Positions 26,389 through 35,762 of a stretch of 64,000 nt of DNA are shown here, piece by piece. Below the pieces are notes generated by a model that searched no databases, was not told the origin of the DNA, and was given only the letters and a program-made list of their open reading frames with translations. The stretch is from Lachnospiraceae bacterium UBA7589. Its GTDB lineage: Bacteria; Bacillota; Clostridia; Lachnospirales; Lachnospiraceae. The translations under genes and the position numbers were made by a program. The stretch spans positions 4,536-68,535 of the forward strand of contig DLKL01000007.1 of assembly GCA_002476495.1 (NCBI GenBank), given 5' to 3'. Every line of letters begins with the position of its first letter. The stretch's first letter is position 1.

Positions 26389-28227
26389 TTGATAAAGAAA
26401 TTCAGTGAGTCACAGAATAATGCCGTAAATCACATGGGTGGACCATGCATGGTTATTGCCGGCCCCGGCTCAGGGAAAACTACAGTTATAACAAGACGGA
26501 TTAAGCATTTGATAGATGAAGGTGTCAATCCCGAAGAAATTCTGGTAATTTCCTTTACCAGAGCCGCCTCCTCGGAGATGGAGAAAAGGTTCAAAATTTG
26601 TATGGGCAAAGAGAAAATTCCTGTGCGATTCGGGACCTTTCATTCTGTTTTTTTCTGGATTATTAAAACTGCATATAAGCTTGATAACAGCTGTGTTATT
26701 ACTGAAGGTGAAAGAAAATCCGTGATGGAACACCTTTTTACAGAAATGTCACTGGGTTATGAAAATAGAGAGGATATAATAAACAGTGTATTCTCCCAGA
26801 TAAGTCTGGTCAAATGTGATATGCTTGATATTGATAATTATTATAGTCATGATATGCCTGAAGCAGAATTCAGAAGACTCTATAAGGAATATAACCGGGA
26901 GTTGAGAAGCAGGCGAAAAATTGATTTTGACGATATGATGGTAATATGTTATGAGCTTCTTACCCAGAGACAGGATATTCTCAATATGTGTCATAGAATT
27001 TTCAGATATATTATGGTGGATGAATTTCAGGACTGTAACAGGATACAATACGAGATTTTGAAGCTGCTTATGGCACCGGATAATAACGGCTTTGTGGTGG
27101 GAGATGATGATCAGTCGGTGTATGGCTTTCGTGGTGCAAAGCCGGAGATTATGCACCGGTTCACAAGGGATTTTCACAACACTAAGCTGGTTTACCTGGG
27201 GGAAAATTACAGATGTGACAGGCTTATAACCATAGCTTCCGATGGTGTTATAAAAAAGAATCATAAGAGGTTTGAAAAAAGGCTTTTTTCGGCCAGCAAG
27301 GAAAATGGCAGGGTGATTTTTCTGTCACCCAAAAGCATTGAAGATGAGAATAACGATGTTGTAAGATTTATAAGAGCTAATTATGACAGGGGAATCCCCT
27401 ATGAGAAACAGGCAGTAATATATAGAACTAACATACAGCCCAGAAGACTTATATATAAGCTTAATCAGTTTAATGTTCCATATACAATAAAGGATATGCT
27501 TCCTAACTTATTTACTCATTTTGTAATAAGAAATGTTTTGGATTATATGAAAATGGCCATGGGTGACAATTCAAGGAAAACCCTGCTTGGAATAATCAAT
27601 AAACCCGGAAGATATATCAGCCGAAATGATTTGATTGAGGATCCGGTAGACTACGATAAGCTGAGGTACAGACTGCAAGACAGGGATTATGCCGTAGACA
27701 GGCTCGATAAGCTCGTTATGGACATGAAGCTTATAAGAAAAATGCATCCTTATGCAGCTTTGAATTTTATTCGCAATGCAATAGGGTATGATAATTATAT
27801 TAAAGAATATTCAGAGTACAGACAGTTGGATTATGGTGAATTTTTTGATATTCTTGATGAATTTCAGTCTATGCTTGTGGATATGACAAGCTTTGGAGAA
27901 ATGTTCTTGTTTATCGAAAAATATTCTGAGCTTATAAAATCACAGCAGACAGATAACAATTCAAAAGCAGGTGTTAATCTTGTTACCATGCACAGCTCAA
28001 AGGGACTTGAATATGATGTGGTTTATATTATTGATGCCGTTGAGGATATTACTCCCTACAGGAAGGCAAAAAGTCCTGTGGAGATTGAAGAGGAGAGAAG
28101 AATGTTTTATGTGGCCATGACCAGGGCAAGACATGAGCTCTACATTTTTTCTCCTGATACAATGTCGGGTAAAACGAAAAAAAAGAGCAGATTTGTCCTG
28201 GATGCAAAATCTGCTTTGAATAATTGA
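26389..28227 (+). CDS. UvrD/Rep-family superfamily 1 DNA helicase
   Basis: 612 residues, shorter than PcrA/UvrD (about 720-740) and lacking their C-terminal extension. Motifs in order: Q-motif SESQNNAV, Walker A GPGSGKTTVITRR, Ia SFTRAASSEM, II DEFQDCN, III DDDQSVYGFRGA, IV YRTNIQPR, V TMHSSKGLEYDVV and VI YVAMTRARHELY. It is a 3'-5' translocase for repair or recombination; which paralogue cannot be told. The start is TTG at 26389, because AAGGAGG lies 6 nt upstream and no ATG is available there. It precedes the MBOAT gene by 12 bp. Confidence 0.93.
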   Translation: MIKKFSESQNNAVNHMGGPCMVIAGPGSGKTTVITRRIKHLIDEGVNPEEILVISFTRAASSEMEKRFKICMGKEKIPVRFGTFHSVFFWIIKTAYKLDNSCVITEGERKSVMEHLFTEMSLGYENREDIINSVFSQISLVKCDMLDIDNYYSHDMPEAEFRRLYKEYNRELRSRRKIDFDDMMVICYELLTQRQDILNMCHRIFRYIMVDEFQDCNRIQYEILKLLMAPDNNGFVVGDDDQSVYGFRGAKPEIMHRFTRDFHNTKLVYLGENYRCDRLITIASDGVIKKNHKRFEKRLFSASKENGRVIFLSPKSIEDENNDVVRFIRANYDRGIPYEKQAVIYRTNIQPRRLIYKLNQFNVPYTIKDMLPNLFTHFVIRNVLDYMKMAMGDNSRKTLLGIINKPGRYISRNDLIEDPVDYDKLRYRLQDRDYAVDRLDKLVMDMKLIRKMHPYAALNFIRNAIGYDNYIKEYSEYRQLDYGEFFDILDEFQSMLVDMTSFGEMFLFIEKYSELIKSQQTDNNSKAGVNLVTMHSSKGLEYDVVYIIDAVEDITPYRKAKSPVEIEEERRMFYVAMTRARHELYIFSPDTMSGKTKKKSRFVLDAKSALNN

Positions 28228-28239
28228 GAGGTTTAGAAG

Positions 28240-29646
28240 ATGGTTTTTTCCAGTATAACATTTTTATTTTGCTTTTTGCCGATGGTTCTTCTGGCATATT
28301 ATATCAGCCCTGCGAAGGTAAGAAATTTTGTCCTGCTTATATTCAGTCTGCTGTTTTATGCCTGGGGAGAGCCGAGATATATAATTATTATGATCTGCTC
28401 CATAGCATTTGGCTATGCAGCCGGAATTCTGGTTGATGCATTTTTGAACAAAAATAGAAAGAAACTTGCGAGATTATGCCTTTTTATTGATGTAGTTGTT
28501 AATATAGGTCTTTTGTTCTATTTTAAATATATTGGCTTTGTAACGGAAAATCTAAGAAGAATACCAGGTCTTTCCGTCAAGGTAATATCTGTAGCATTGC
28601 CTATAGGAATATCCTTTTACACCTTTCAGATTCTATCTTATGTTATTGATGTATACACAAGAAAGGCAAAGGTACAAAAAAATATAATTAATCTGGGGGC
28701 ATATATTACCCTTTTTCCACAGCTCATTGCAGGCCCTATCGTAAGATATGAGACGGTGGCCGAGCAGCTTGAGGACAGATCTGAAAGCATGGATTATTTT
28801 GGGGAGGGTGTCAGGAGATTTGTTATCGGTCTCGGAAAGAAGGTGCTTATTGCCAATACAGCCAGTGAAATTTTTGAGAATCTGTCAAAGACTTTGCCGG
28901 AGGATAATTCCGTTGTACTTGCATGGATATGTTCCATTGCCTTTTCTTTAAGAATCTATTTTGATTTTTCAGGATATTCCGATATGGCAATCGGTCTTGG
29001 AAAAATGTTTGGATTTGATTTTCTTGAGAATTTCAATTATCCGTATGTGTCAAGGAGTATTACGGAATTCTGGAGAAGGTGGCATATTTCCCTTAGCACG
29101 TGGTTTAAGGATTATGTATATATTCCTCTTGGAGGAAACAGATGTGGGTGGTTTAAAACGGTCAGAAATATATTTGTGGTATGGTTCCTTACCGGACTCT
29201 GGCACGGAGCTGCCTGGAATTATATATTGTGGGGCCTGTATTACTTTGTGCTGCTTATGATAGAAAAATTGGGGCTTAAGAAGATACTTGACAGAATTCC
29301 TCCGTTTTTTGCCAGGATATATGCCCTGTTTTTTATTAATCTTGGCTGGGTGATTTTTGCCTATGAGGATATAGGAAAGCTTGGAAGGGTTATTGGTGAC
29401 ATGTTTGGCTTTGGAGGACTTGGAATAATTAATGATGCTGCAAAGTTTAATATCGTTTCCTATGGTTTGTTCTTTCTTATTGCCTTCATCGGAGCTACAC
29501 CTATACCGGCAAAGCTTTGGAAAAAATCAGAAAGCAACAGGGTTAAAAATGGACTGGAGATTGTGCTTGTGTTTATTGTTTTACTTTTATCAACGGCATT
29601 TCTTGCAAGTAATGCCTTCAATCCGTTTTTGTATTTCAGGTTCTAG
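28240..29646 (+). CDS. MBOAT-family O-acyltransferase (AlgI/DltB/PatA-like)
   Basis: 468 residues, polytopic. It begins with the MVFSSITFLFCFLP motif typical of AlgI-like proteins. The family signature FWRRWHISLSTWFKDYVYIPLGGN lies at about 280-303 (read as two adjoining motifs) and the presumed catalytic histidine is H322 in LTGLWHGAAWN. MBOAT proteins pass an acyl group, usually acetyl, through the membrane to an extracytoplasmic partner. The next gene encodes a DHHW/AlgJ-like partner 14 bp downstream, so the pair probably O-acetylates an exported glycopolymer. No polymer synthesis genes are in the window. Confidence 0.93.
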   Translation: MVFSSITFLFCFLPMVLLAYYISPAKVRNFVLLIFSLLFYAWGEPRYIIIMICSIAFGYAAGILVDAFLNKNRKKLARLCLFIDVVVNIGLLFYFKYIGFVTENLRRIPGLSVKVISVALPIGISFYTFQILSYVIDVYTRKAKVQKNIINLGAYITLFPQLIAGPIVRYETVAEQLEDRSESMDYFGEGVRRFVIGLGKKVLIANTASEIFENLSKTLPEDNSVVLAWICSIAFSLRIYFDFSGYSDMAIGLGKMFGFDFLENFNYPYVSRSITEFWRRWHISLSTWFKDYVYIPLGGNRCGWFKTVRNIFVVWFLTGLWHGAAWNYILWGLYYFVLLMIEKLGLKKILDRIPPFFARIYALFFINLGWVIFAYEDIGKLGRVIGDMFGFGGLGIINDAAKFNIVSYGLFFLIAFIGATPIPAKLWKKSESNRVKNGLEIVLVFIVLLLSTAFLASNAFNPFLYFRF

Positions 29647-29660
29647 AGGAGGTTGGTACT

Positions 29661-30779
29661 GTGAAAAATAGGATAATATCAATTATGTTTATATTGTATA
29701 TTGCTGTGTTTGCCATAGGAGGCATAATATACAGGGACAGAGCCTTTTCGCAAATGGAAAACCGTGAGCTGGCAACACTTCCTAAGCCATCGGCTAAAAG
29801 CATTTTGTCCGGTGATTTTTCCGATGAATTTGAGACATATATGAGTGATCAGATAATATTTAAGGATTCTCTTGTAAAAATAAAGGTTGCTTTTAACAAA
29901 GTAGAGGGACAAAGCCTTATAAACAAAACTTTTTTTGCAAAGGACAATATGCTTATAAGGCAATATGATAAGCCGGATGACCAGCTTTATACCAATTTGG
30001 AATATATGAATGAATTTGCATATAATAATCCTGATTTTAATATTACCTGGCTGATTGCTCCGAATGCCTGTTATATTTATGCTGATATGCTTCCCCGATA
30101 TGGAGAATGTTATAATCAGGGTAAGGTTTTGGATTATATTAAGGATAATATTTCTCCGGATATAAGGCTTGCCGACTGCAGCCGGGAGCTTATGAAAGAA
30201 AAGCAGGATTATATTTATTACAAAACAGATCATCATTGGACAATGAAGGGAGCTTATATCGGATATAAGGAGCTTTGTAAGGCTCTTGATATACCGGCTA
30301 CACCGTTGTCGGATTATGATATTTCCATGGGAAGCAATGAATTTCTCGGAACACTTTATTCCAATGCTCCTGTCTTTAATCAGGAACCAGATGAGATATG
30401 GCTGTACAACAATAAAAGAGGGAAATATAATGTAGAGTATCTTGATACAGGGGTGATTTCAGACAGCCTGTATAATATGGACAATCTGGATAAAAAGGAT
30501 AAGTATACGGTATATCTTGACGGAAACCATTCTATATTGAGGATAACAGGAAACAGTGTAACCTCAGACAAAGGGAAGCTTCTTGTTGTAAAGGATTCAT
30601 ATGCACATTCACTTCTTCCTCTTCTGGCAGATAATTACAGTGAAATAATTGTTGTGGATCTTAGATATTATCATAATAGTATAAGCAGCCTGGCAAGGGA
30701 AAACGGTATTGAAAATATTGTATTTATTAATAATGTGGATTTTATCAGTACAGATAATAATTTTTTGTGGTTATATTAA
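29661..30779 (+). CDS. DHHW-motif (AlgJ/AlgX-like) extracytoplasmic acyltransfer partner
   Basis: 372 residues with an N-terminal membrane anchor (about 4-24) and an extracytoplasmic SGNH-like domain. The name-giving D190-H191-H192-W is present in KTDHHWTMKGAY, together with the preceding ENRELATLPKPS segment common to these proteins and a KDSYAHSLLPLL serine block near 312-324. In AlgJ/AlgX-type proteins these residues form the catalytic triad that moves acetyl to the sugar. The start is GTG at 29661 with AGAGGAGG upstream. It pairs with the preceding MBOAT protein. Confidence 0.9.
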   Translation: MKNRIISIMFILYIAVFAIGGIIYRDRAFSQMENRELATLPKPSAKSILSGDFSDEFETYMSDQIIFKDSLVKIKVAFNKVEGQSLINKTFFAKDNMLIRQYDKPDDQLYTNLEYMNEFAYNNPDFNITWLIAPNACYIYADMLPRYGECYNQGKVLDYIKDNISPDIRLADCSRELMKEKQDYIYYKTDHHWTMKGAYIGYKELCKALDIPATPLSDYDISMGSNEFLGTLYSNAPVFNQEPDEIWLYNNKRGKYNVEYLDTGVISDSLYNMDNLDKKDKYTVYLDGNHSILRITGNSVTSDKGKLLVVKDSYAHSLLPLLADNYSEIIVVDLRYYHNSISSLARENGIENIVFINNVDFISTDNNFLWLY

Positions 30780-30783
30780 AAAG

Positions 30784-30825
30784 CTCCCCTTAATGCTCAT
30801 ACAATAGTGTGATTGTTAAGGGGAG
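30784..30825 (-). terminator. Bidirectional terminator between the convergent DHHW and DUF1292 genes
   Basis: A 10-bp perfect stem (30784-30793 with 30816-30825). On the minus strand it is followed by CTTTTTAA, so it mainly ends the DUF1292 transcript. The plus-strand tail is AT-rich but weak. Confidence 0.65.
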
Positions 30826-30847
30826 AAATATTTGTAAGATGGAAAAA

Positions 30848-31159
30848 CTACTCACCGGACATTTCATTAAATTCCTCTTCGTCCAGAAGCTCGTCAAAGG
30901 CATCTGCTACTGCCTCATATTCTTCCTCAGATTCAATCTGGGAAAGGTCAATATCTTCACCGTTAAGCTCCTTAAATCTGTATAGGAAAACTTCGTTTTC
31001 GTCATATCCCTCAACCGGCTTATTGGGAAGGAGGGCTATATAATCCCTTTCACCTACAGGAAAAATTGCAACTATGTCACAGGAAAGCCTGGTTCCGTCC
31101 TCAAGAGTCATATCAATGGTTGCATCTTCAAATTCATCGTTTTCTAAAAAATCACTCAT
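30848..31159 (-). CDS. DUF1292 protein
   Basis: 103 residues, highly acidic, matching the DUF1292 pattern: a strand-rich core with LEDGTRLSCDIVAIF and REYIALLP-like (RDYIALLP), a PVEG loop, then FLYRFKE and a Glu/Asp-rich helical tail ending in DELLDEEEF. In many Firmicutes the family sits next to yqgF/yrrK. That context is absent here. The function is unknown. It is a lone minus-strand gene between two plus-strand operons. Confidence 0.85.
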   Translation of the reverse strand: MSDFLENDEFEDATIDMTLEDGTRLSCDIVAIFPVGERDYIALLPNKPVEGYDENEVFLYRFKELNGEDIDLSQIESEEEYEAVADAFDELLDEEEFNEMSGE

Positions 31160-31313
31160 ATTATATCCTCGTCTTTCAAATATTATAATTAGTTCACAAA
31201 TCCGGTAAGGGTGTAATAAAAATCTTTTCTTAAGAGTAAATCCTTGAAAAAATTACCTAATCATATTATTATAGTTTAGTGTAAAAAATATATAAGGTCA
31301 ACAAAAAAATGTG

Positions 31314-31330
31314 CTGATTATAATAATCAG
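31314..31330 (+). promoter_or_regulatory. 17-bp perfect palindrome over a -10-like box upstream of the ABC exporter
   Basis: CTGATTAT-A-ATAATCAG contains TATAAT (31319-31324). The -35 region is poor. The shape and size fit a MarR-type operator; no MarR gene is adjacent. A second TATAAT at 31357-31362 is an alternative -10. Confidence 0.45.
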
Positions 31331-31395
31331 GTTAAGGAATAACAATTATTTTTGTATATAATTACAACTTAATGAAATATATAAAGGGGAAAGCT

Positions 31396-33129
31396 ATGAA
31401 ACAATTGATGAAATATTTTAAAAACTACAGGGGAAAGGCTATATTGGCACCACTATTCAAGATGCTTGAGGCAGGCTTTGAACTTCTGGTGCCTCTTGTT
31501 ATGGCAGCAATAATTGATAATGGTATAAAAAATAATGATAAGCCTTATATATTAAAGATGGCGGCTGTTATGGTGATTCTTGGACTTATAGGCTTAGGCT
31601 GTTCTGTTACTGCCCAGTATTTTTCAGCTAAAACAGCCATGGGAATCGGAAAAGAATTAAGGTATGATTTGTTTAAGCATATTGAAAGTCTTTCTTATAC
31701 TGAAATTGACAAGCTTGGTACATCCACGTTAATTACCCGGATGACAAGTGATGTAAATCAGGTACAGACAGGAATAAATATGTTTTTAAGACTTTTTATG
31801 AGATCTCCGTTTATAGTTTTCGGAGCAACAATTATGGCTTTTACTGTGGATACTGAATCTGCCAGGGTATTTCTTATTACACTTCCTGTGCTTATTGTTA
31901 TTGTCTTTGGAATTATGCTGGTATCCATTCCACTGTACAGGAAGGTTCAGGGTAAGCTTGACAGAGTGTTGCTTAAGACCAGGGAAAATCTTTCCGGTGC
32001 CAGGGTTATAAGGGCCTTTGGTCAGGAGGAGTATGAAAAAAAGGAATTTGCCGAGGCTACAGAAAGTCTTACCGGCTGGCAGCTCATTGTAGGTGGTATA
32101 TCAACATTTCTTAATCCTCTTACCTATGCGGTAGTGAATCTTTCTATTGCTCTTCTTGTATGGAAGGGTGCCGGCAGGGTCGATGATGGAATCCTCATGC
32201 AAGGTGAGGTATATGCTCTGGTAAATTATATGTCCCAGATTCTTGTTGAACTGGTAAAGCTGGCAAATCTTATTATTATTGAGACCAAGGCTGTTGCCTG
32301 TGCCAACAGACTTTCTTCGATTTTTGATATGAAATCCTCTCAGCTCTATAAGTCTGAGAGGATTGTTCCGGTTCCCGGAGCACCGAAAATCCGGTTTAAT
32401 AATGCAGGACTTTGTTACAGTGAAGCAAAGGAAAATTCGATAGAGGGTATTAATCTTACTGTTAATGCAGGTGAAACCATAGGTATAATAGGAGGAACAG
32501 GCTCGGGTAAATCGTCGTTTGTTAATCTTATACCCAGATTTTATGACTGTACCAGTGGAAATATCCTGATTGATGGTATTGATATAAAAGAGTATCCAAA
32601 GGAACAGCTGAGGGACAAGATTGGAATTGTTCCACAGAAGGCAGTGCTTTTTTCGGGAACCATAAAAGATAATATAAAATGGGGCAAGCCGGATGCCACA
32701 GATAAGGATATAGATGAAGCATTGGAAATTGCCCAGGCAAAGGAGTTTGTAGATTCCAAGGAGGGAAAAACAGGCTTTGTTCTGAATCAGGGTGCGAAAA
32801 ATCTGTCAGGAGGACAGAAGCAGAGACTTACAATAGCGAGAGCTCTGGTAAAAAGGCCCGAAATACTTATATTGGATGACAGCTCCTCAGCACTTGATTA
32901 TGCCACAGATGCATCACTTCGTATGTCAATTAAGGAAAAAACTGATAATATGACAGTTTTCATTGTATCCCAGAGATCATCCTCAATTATGTATGCCGAT
33001 AAAATAATTGTTCTTGAGGATGGAAAGATAGCCGGGATGGGAACTCATGAGGAACTGCTTGAAAATTGCGAATTATACAGGGAAATTTGTTCATCTCAGA
33101 CAAGAGAGGAGGAAACAGACCATGAGTAG
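31396..33129 (+). CDS. Heterodimeric ABC exporter, subunit with degenerate ATPase site
   Basis: 577 residues as a membrane-ABC half-transporter: six helices (about 15-305) and a nucleotide-binding domain. Walker A GGTGSGKSS and signature LSGGQKQR are canonical. The Walker B glutamate is replaced (ILDDSSSALD) and the H-loop histidine is Gln (VSQRSS). This is the pattern of the degenerate-site partner in BmrCD/LmrCD/TM287-288-type multidrug exporters. The ATG at 31396 is preferred over 31372 because AAAGGGGAAAG lies 5 nt upstream. The 3' end overlaps the second subunit by 8 bp. Confidence 0.93.
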   Translation: MKQLMKYFKNYRGKAILAPLFKMLEAGFELLVPLVMAAIIDNGIKNNDKPYILKMAAVMVILGLIGLGCSVTAQYFSAKTAMGIGKELRYDLFKHIESLSYTEIDKLGTSTLITRMTSDVNQVQTGINMFLRLFMRSPFIVFGATIMAFTVDTESARVFLITLPVLIVIVFGIMLVSIPLYRKVQGKLDRVLLKTRENLSGARVIRAFGQEEYEKKEFAEATESLTGWQLIVGGISTFLNPLTYAVVNLSIALLVWKGAGRVDDGILMQGEVYALVNYMSQILVELVKLANLIIIETKAVACANRLSSIFDMKSSQLYKSERIVPVPGAPKIRFNNAGLCYSEAKENSIEGINLTVNAGETIGIIGGTGSGKSSFVNLIPRFYDCTSGNILIDGIDIKEYPKEQLRDKIGIVPQKAVLFSGTIKDNIKWGKPDATDKDIDEALEIAQAKEFVDSKEGKTGFVLNQGAKNLSGGQKQRLTIARALVKRPEILILDDSSSALDYATDASLRMSIKEKTDNMTVFIVSQRSSSIMYADKIIVLEDGKIAGMGTHEELLENCELYREICSSQTREEETDHE

Positions 33130-34873
33130 AGTAAGTGGCAAAAAAGGAAAAAAGAATATAGGAAGAGTAATAGGATATATAAAAAAATATATGTTTTTTG
33201 TTATCCTTTCCTTTGTCTGTGCCCTGGCTTCTGTTGTAGCAACCTTAATAGGACCTATTCTTACAGGAAAAGCCATCGATGAGCTTATCGGACCGGGACA
33301 GGTTGATTTTGATAAGCTTAAGAAATATATATGGTTATTTATACTGGCTTTAATTGTTACATCGGTGACCCAGTGGATTATGAATGTACTTAATAATCAT
33401 ATAACCTACAGTGTTGTACGGGATATAAGAATAGAGGCATTTAATCATCTTGAGAAGCTTCCGCTTTCATATGTGGATTCTCATCAGCATGGAGATATTG
33501 TAAGCCGTATTGTATCGGATATAGACCAGTTTGCAGATGGATTATTAATGGGCTTTACCCAGTTATTTACGGGTATTGTAACTATACTTGGCACTCTGGG
33601 CTTTATGATATATATATATGCCCCTGTAGCTGTTGCTGTTGTGGTGCTTACGCCTATTTCACTGTTTGTTGCATCCTTTATTGCAAAGAGAACCTTTAGG
33701 CTTTTTCAGCGACAGTCTGAATCCCGTGGTAATCTTACATCTCTGGTGGATGAAATGATCGGACAGCAGAAGGTGGTCCAGGCCTTTGGATACGAGGACA
33801 GGGCATTGGACAGATTTGAAGATATTAACAATGCTCTGGAAAAGGACAGCATGAGGGCAACCTTTTATTCATCTTTAACCAATCCATGTACAAGATTTGT
33901 AAACAGCGTTGTTTATACTGTCGTAGGAATTATGGGCGCTCTGTATTCTATTGCCGGTAAACTCAGCGTAGGTCAGCTTACCTGCTTTTTGAGCTATGCG
34001 AACCAATATACAAAGCCGTTCAATGAAATATCCAATGTCATTACTGAGCTTCAGAATGCTCTTGCCTGTGCAGGCCGTGTATTTGAACTTATAGATGAAA
34101 AGCCGGAGATATCAGATGATAACGGAGTATGTCTTGATAATGTTAAGGGTGAAATTACCATTGATGACGTTGCATTCTCATATGTGCCTGATAAGGAACT
34201 AATCCGTAAGCTTAATCTTAAGGTGAAGCCGGGGATGAGAGTGGCAATTGTAGGACCTACGGGATGCGGTAAAAGTACGCTTATTAATCTTCTTATGAGA
34301 TTTTATGATGTTAATAAGGGGTCAATCAAAATAGACGGAATTGACATAAGAGATATAACCAGAAAAAGTCTGAGAGAGCATTATGGTATGGTATTGCAGG
34401 AAACCTGGCTTAAGGCAGGAACCATAAAGGAGAATATAGCATATGGAAATCCTGATGCTACTGAGGAACAGATTATAGAGGCGGCAAAAAAGGCTCATGC
34501 CCACAGCTTTATCAAACGTCTTCCTAAGGGATACGATACCTTTATAGCAGAGGACGGAGGAAGTCTTTCCCAGGGTCAGAAGCAGCTTCTTTGTATTACA
34601 AGGGTTATGCTTTTGATGCCACCAATGCTTATTCTTGATGAGGCTACGTCTTCTATAGATACCATGACGGAGATAAGGATTCAAAAGGCATTTAATAAGA
34701 TGATGGAGGGGAGGACAAGCTTTATAGTTGCCCACAGGCTGTCAACCATAAAGGGAGCAGATGTTATCCTTGTAATGAAGGATGGGGATATAATTGAACA
34801 GGGCTCTCATAATGAGCTGCTAGAGCAAAGAGGATTTTATTATAATCTGTATAATTCCCAGTTTGCCCACTGA
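33122..34873 (+). CDS. Heterodimeric ABC exporter, catalytic-Walker-B subunit
   Basis: 583 residues. Six membrane helices (about 20-320) are followed by a nucleotide-binding domain with Walker A GPTGCGKST, complete Walker B LILDEATSSID and H-loop VAHRLST. Its signature is LSQGQKQLL, with a Gln in place of the first Gly, so it contributes the altered signature to the degenerate composite site. Together the two subunits make one consensus and one degenerate ATP site. Drugs, lipids or peptides are all possible substrates. The start at 33122 has GAGGAGG upstream and overlaps the upstream stop; an in-frame ATG at 33047 lies far inside the first gene. Confidence 0.94.
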   Translation: MSRVSGKKGKKNIGRVIGYIKKYMFFVILSFVCALASVVATLIGPILTGKAIDELIGPGQVDFDKLKKYIWLFILALIVTSVTQWIMNVLNNHITYSVVRDIRIEAFNHLEKLPLSYVDSHQHGDIVSRIVSDIDQFADGLLMGFTQLFTGIVTILGTLGFMIYIYAPVAVAVVVLTPISLFVASFIAKRTFRLFQRQSESRGNLTSLVDEMIGQQKVVQAFGYEDRALDRFEDINNALEKDSMRATFYSSLTNPCTRFVNSVVYTVVGIMGALYSIAGKLSVGQLTCFLSYANQYTKPFNEISNVITELQNALACAGRVFELIDEKPEISDDNGVCLDNVKGEITIDDVAFSYVPDKELIRKLNLKVKPGMRVAIVGPTGCGKSTLINLLMRFYDVNKGSIKIDGIDIRDITRKSLREHYGMVLQETWLKAGTIKENIAYGNPDATEEQIIEAAKKAHAHSFIKRLPKGYDTFIAEDGGSLSQGQKQLLCITRVMLLMPPMLILDEATSSIDTMTEIRIQKAFNKMMEGRTSFIVAHRLSTIKGADVILVMKDGDIIEQGSHNELLEQRGFYYNLYNSQFAH

Positions 34874-34913
34874 ATGAAGCCGGTAAATTGAGGAAGATAA
34901 GTGTAAAAATATA

Positions 34914-34942
34914 GTGAAATAATGATTTTTTAGTGGTATAAT
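34914..34942 (+). promoter_or_regulatory. Promoter of the AIM24 gene pair
   Basis: GTGAAA (34914-34919), 17 nt, then TATAAT (34937-34942) with an extended TGG. It lies about 50 nt before the first AIM24 start codon. Confidence 0.5.
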
Positions 34943-34991
34943 ATGAAGTGTAATTCTGTTTGAAATACAAATTTTATTCAGGGAGGAAATT

Positions 34992-35747
34992 ATGTTTCAG
35001 TTAAACAATTTTTATGACAATAATAATATGAAATGTATTAACCAGTTGGGTCAGTACAAGGTATTCGAACATGAGAAGGATTTGTCGGTTTCTCCATATG
35101 TAGCAGAGACTGCCTATTTTTCATCAGCCATGAATGTAAGAAAAAGACAGGTGCTGGTAGAGCTCAATAATACAGGATGTACTATCCAGGCAGGAGAAAT
35201 GCAATGGATGCTGGGAAATGTACAGATGTCCTCAGGCGTTAAAGGCGTAGGCAATTTCCTTGGCAAGGCTATAAAGGGAGCTGTTACCGGAGAATCTGCG
35301 GTTAAGCCGGAATATTCAGGTCAGGGTCTTCTTATGCTTGAGCCTACATATAAGCATATAATTATGGTTGATGTTGCCCAGTGGGGATCAATTGTTCTTG
35401 ATGATGGACTTTTCCTTGCCTGTGACAGCACAGTGCAGCTTAAGGTTACTGCAAGAAGTAATGTGAGCTCTGCTGTATTTGGAGGAGAAGGATTGTTTAA
35501 CACAATGCTTACCGGTCAGGGTATTGCAGTTCTGGAAAGCCCTGTTCCGCAGCAGGAATTAATCCAGTTTAATCTTCAGGATGATGTAGTAAAGATAGAT
35601 GGTAATATGGCTATTGCATGGTCAGGAAGCCTTGATTTTACAGTTGAAAAATCAGGAAAGAGTCTCCTTGGATCGGCTGTATCAGGTGAGGGACTTGTAA
35701 ATGTATACCGTGGTACAGGAACCATTCTTATGGCTCCGACAGCATAA
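34992..35747 (+). CDS. AIM24-family protein, copy 1
   Basis: 251 residues of the AIM24 (DUF124) beta-strand-rich family. Recognisable blocks are TIQAGEMQWMLGNVQMSSG near 60-78, a GNFLGKAIKGAVTGES segment, GSIVLDDGLFLACDS near 128-143 and GEGLVNVYRGTG near the C-terminus. In yeast AIM24 is mitochondrial and supports MICOS; bacterial copies have no settled role. GGGAGG lies just upstream of the ATG. It is followed 15 bp later by a paralogue with the same blocks in the same order. Confidence 0.85.
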   Translation: MFQLNNFYDNNNMKCINQLGQYKVFEHEKDLSVSPYVAETAYFSSAMNVRKRQVLVELNNTGCTIQAGEMQWMLGNVQMSSGVKGVGNFLGKAIKGAVTGESAVKPEYSGQGLLMLEPTYKHIIMVDVAQWGSIVLDDGLFLACDSTVQLKVTARSNVSSAVFGGEGLFNTMLTGQGIAVLESPVPQQELIQFNLQDDVVKIDGNMAIAWSGSLDFTVEKSGKSLLGSAVSGEGLVNVYRGTGTILMAPTA

Positions 35748-35762
35748 GGAGGTGCAGGTATT

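Noticed and set aside
26749..27264. 171-codon minus-strand frame opposite the helicase
   Set aside because: It lies opposite conserved helicase motifs and has no promoter or ribosome site.
33047..33121. Longer N-terminus for the second ABC exporter subunit
   Set aside because: The upstream ATG lies in the coding sequence of subunit 1, while GAGGAGG points to the ATG at 33122.
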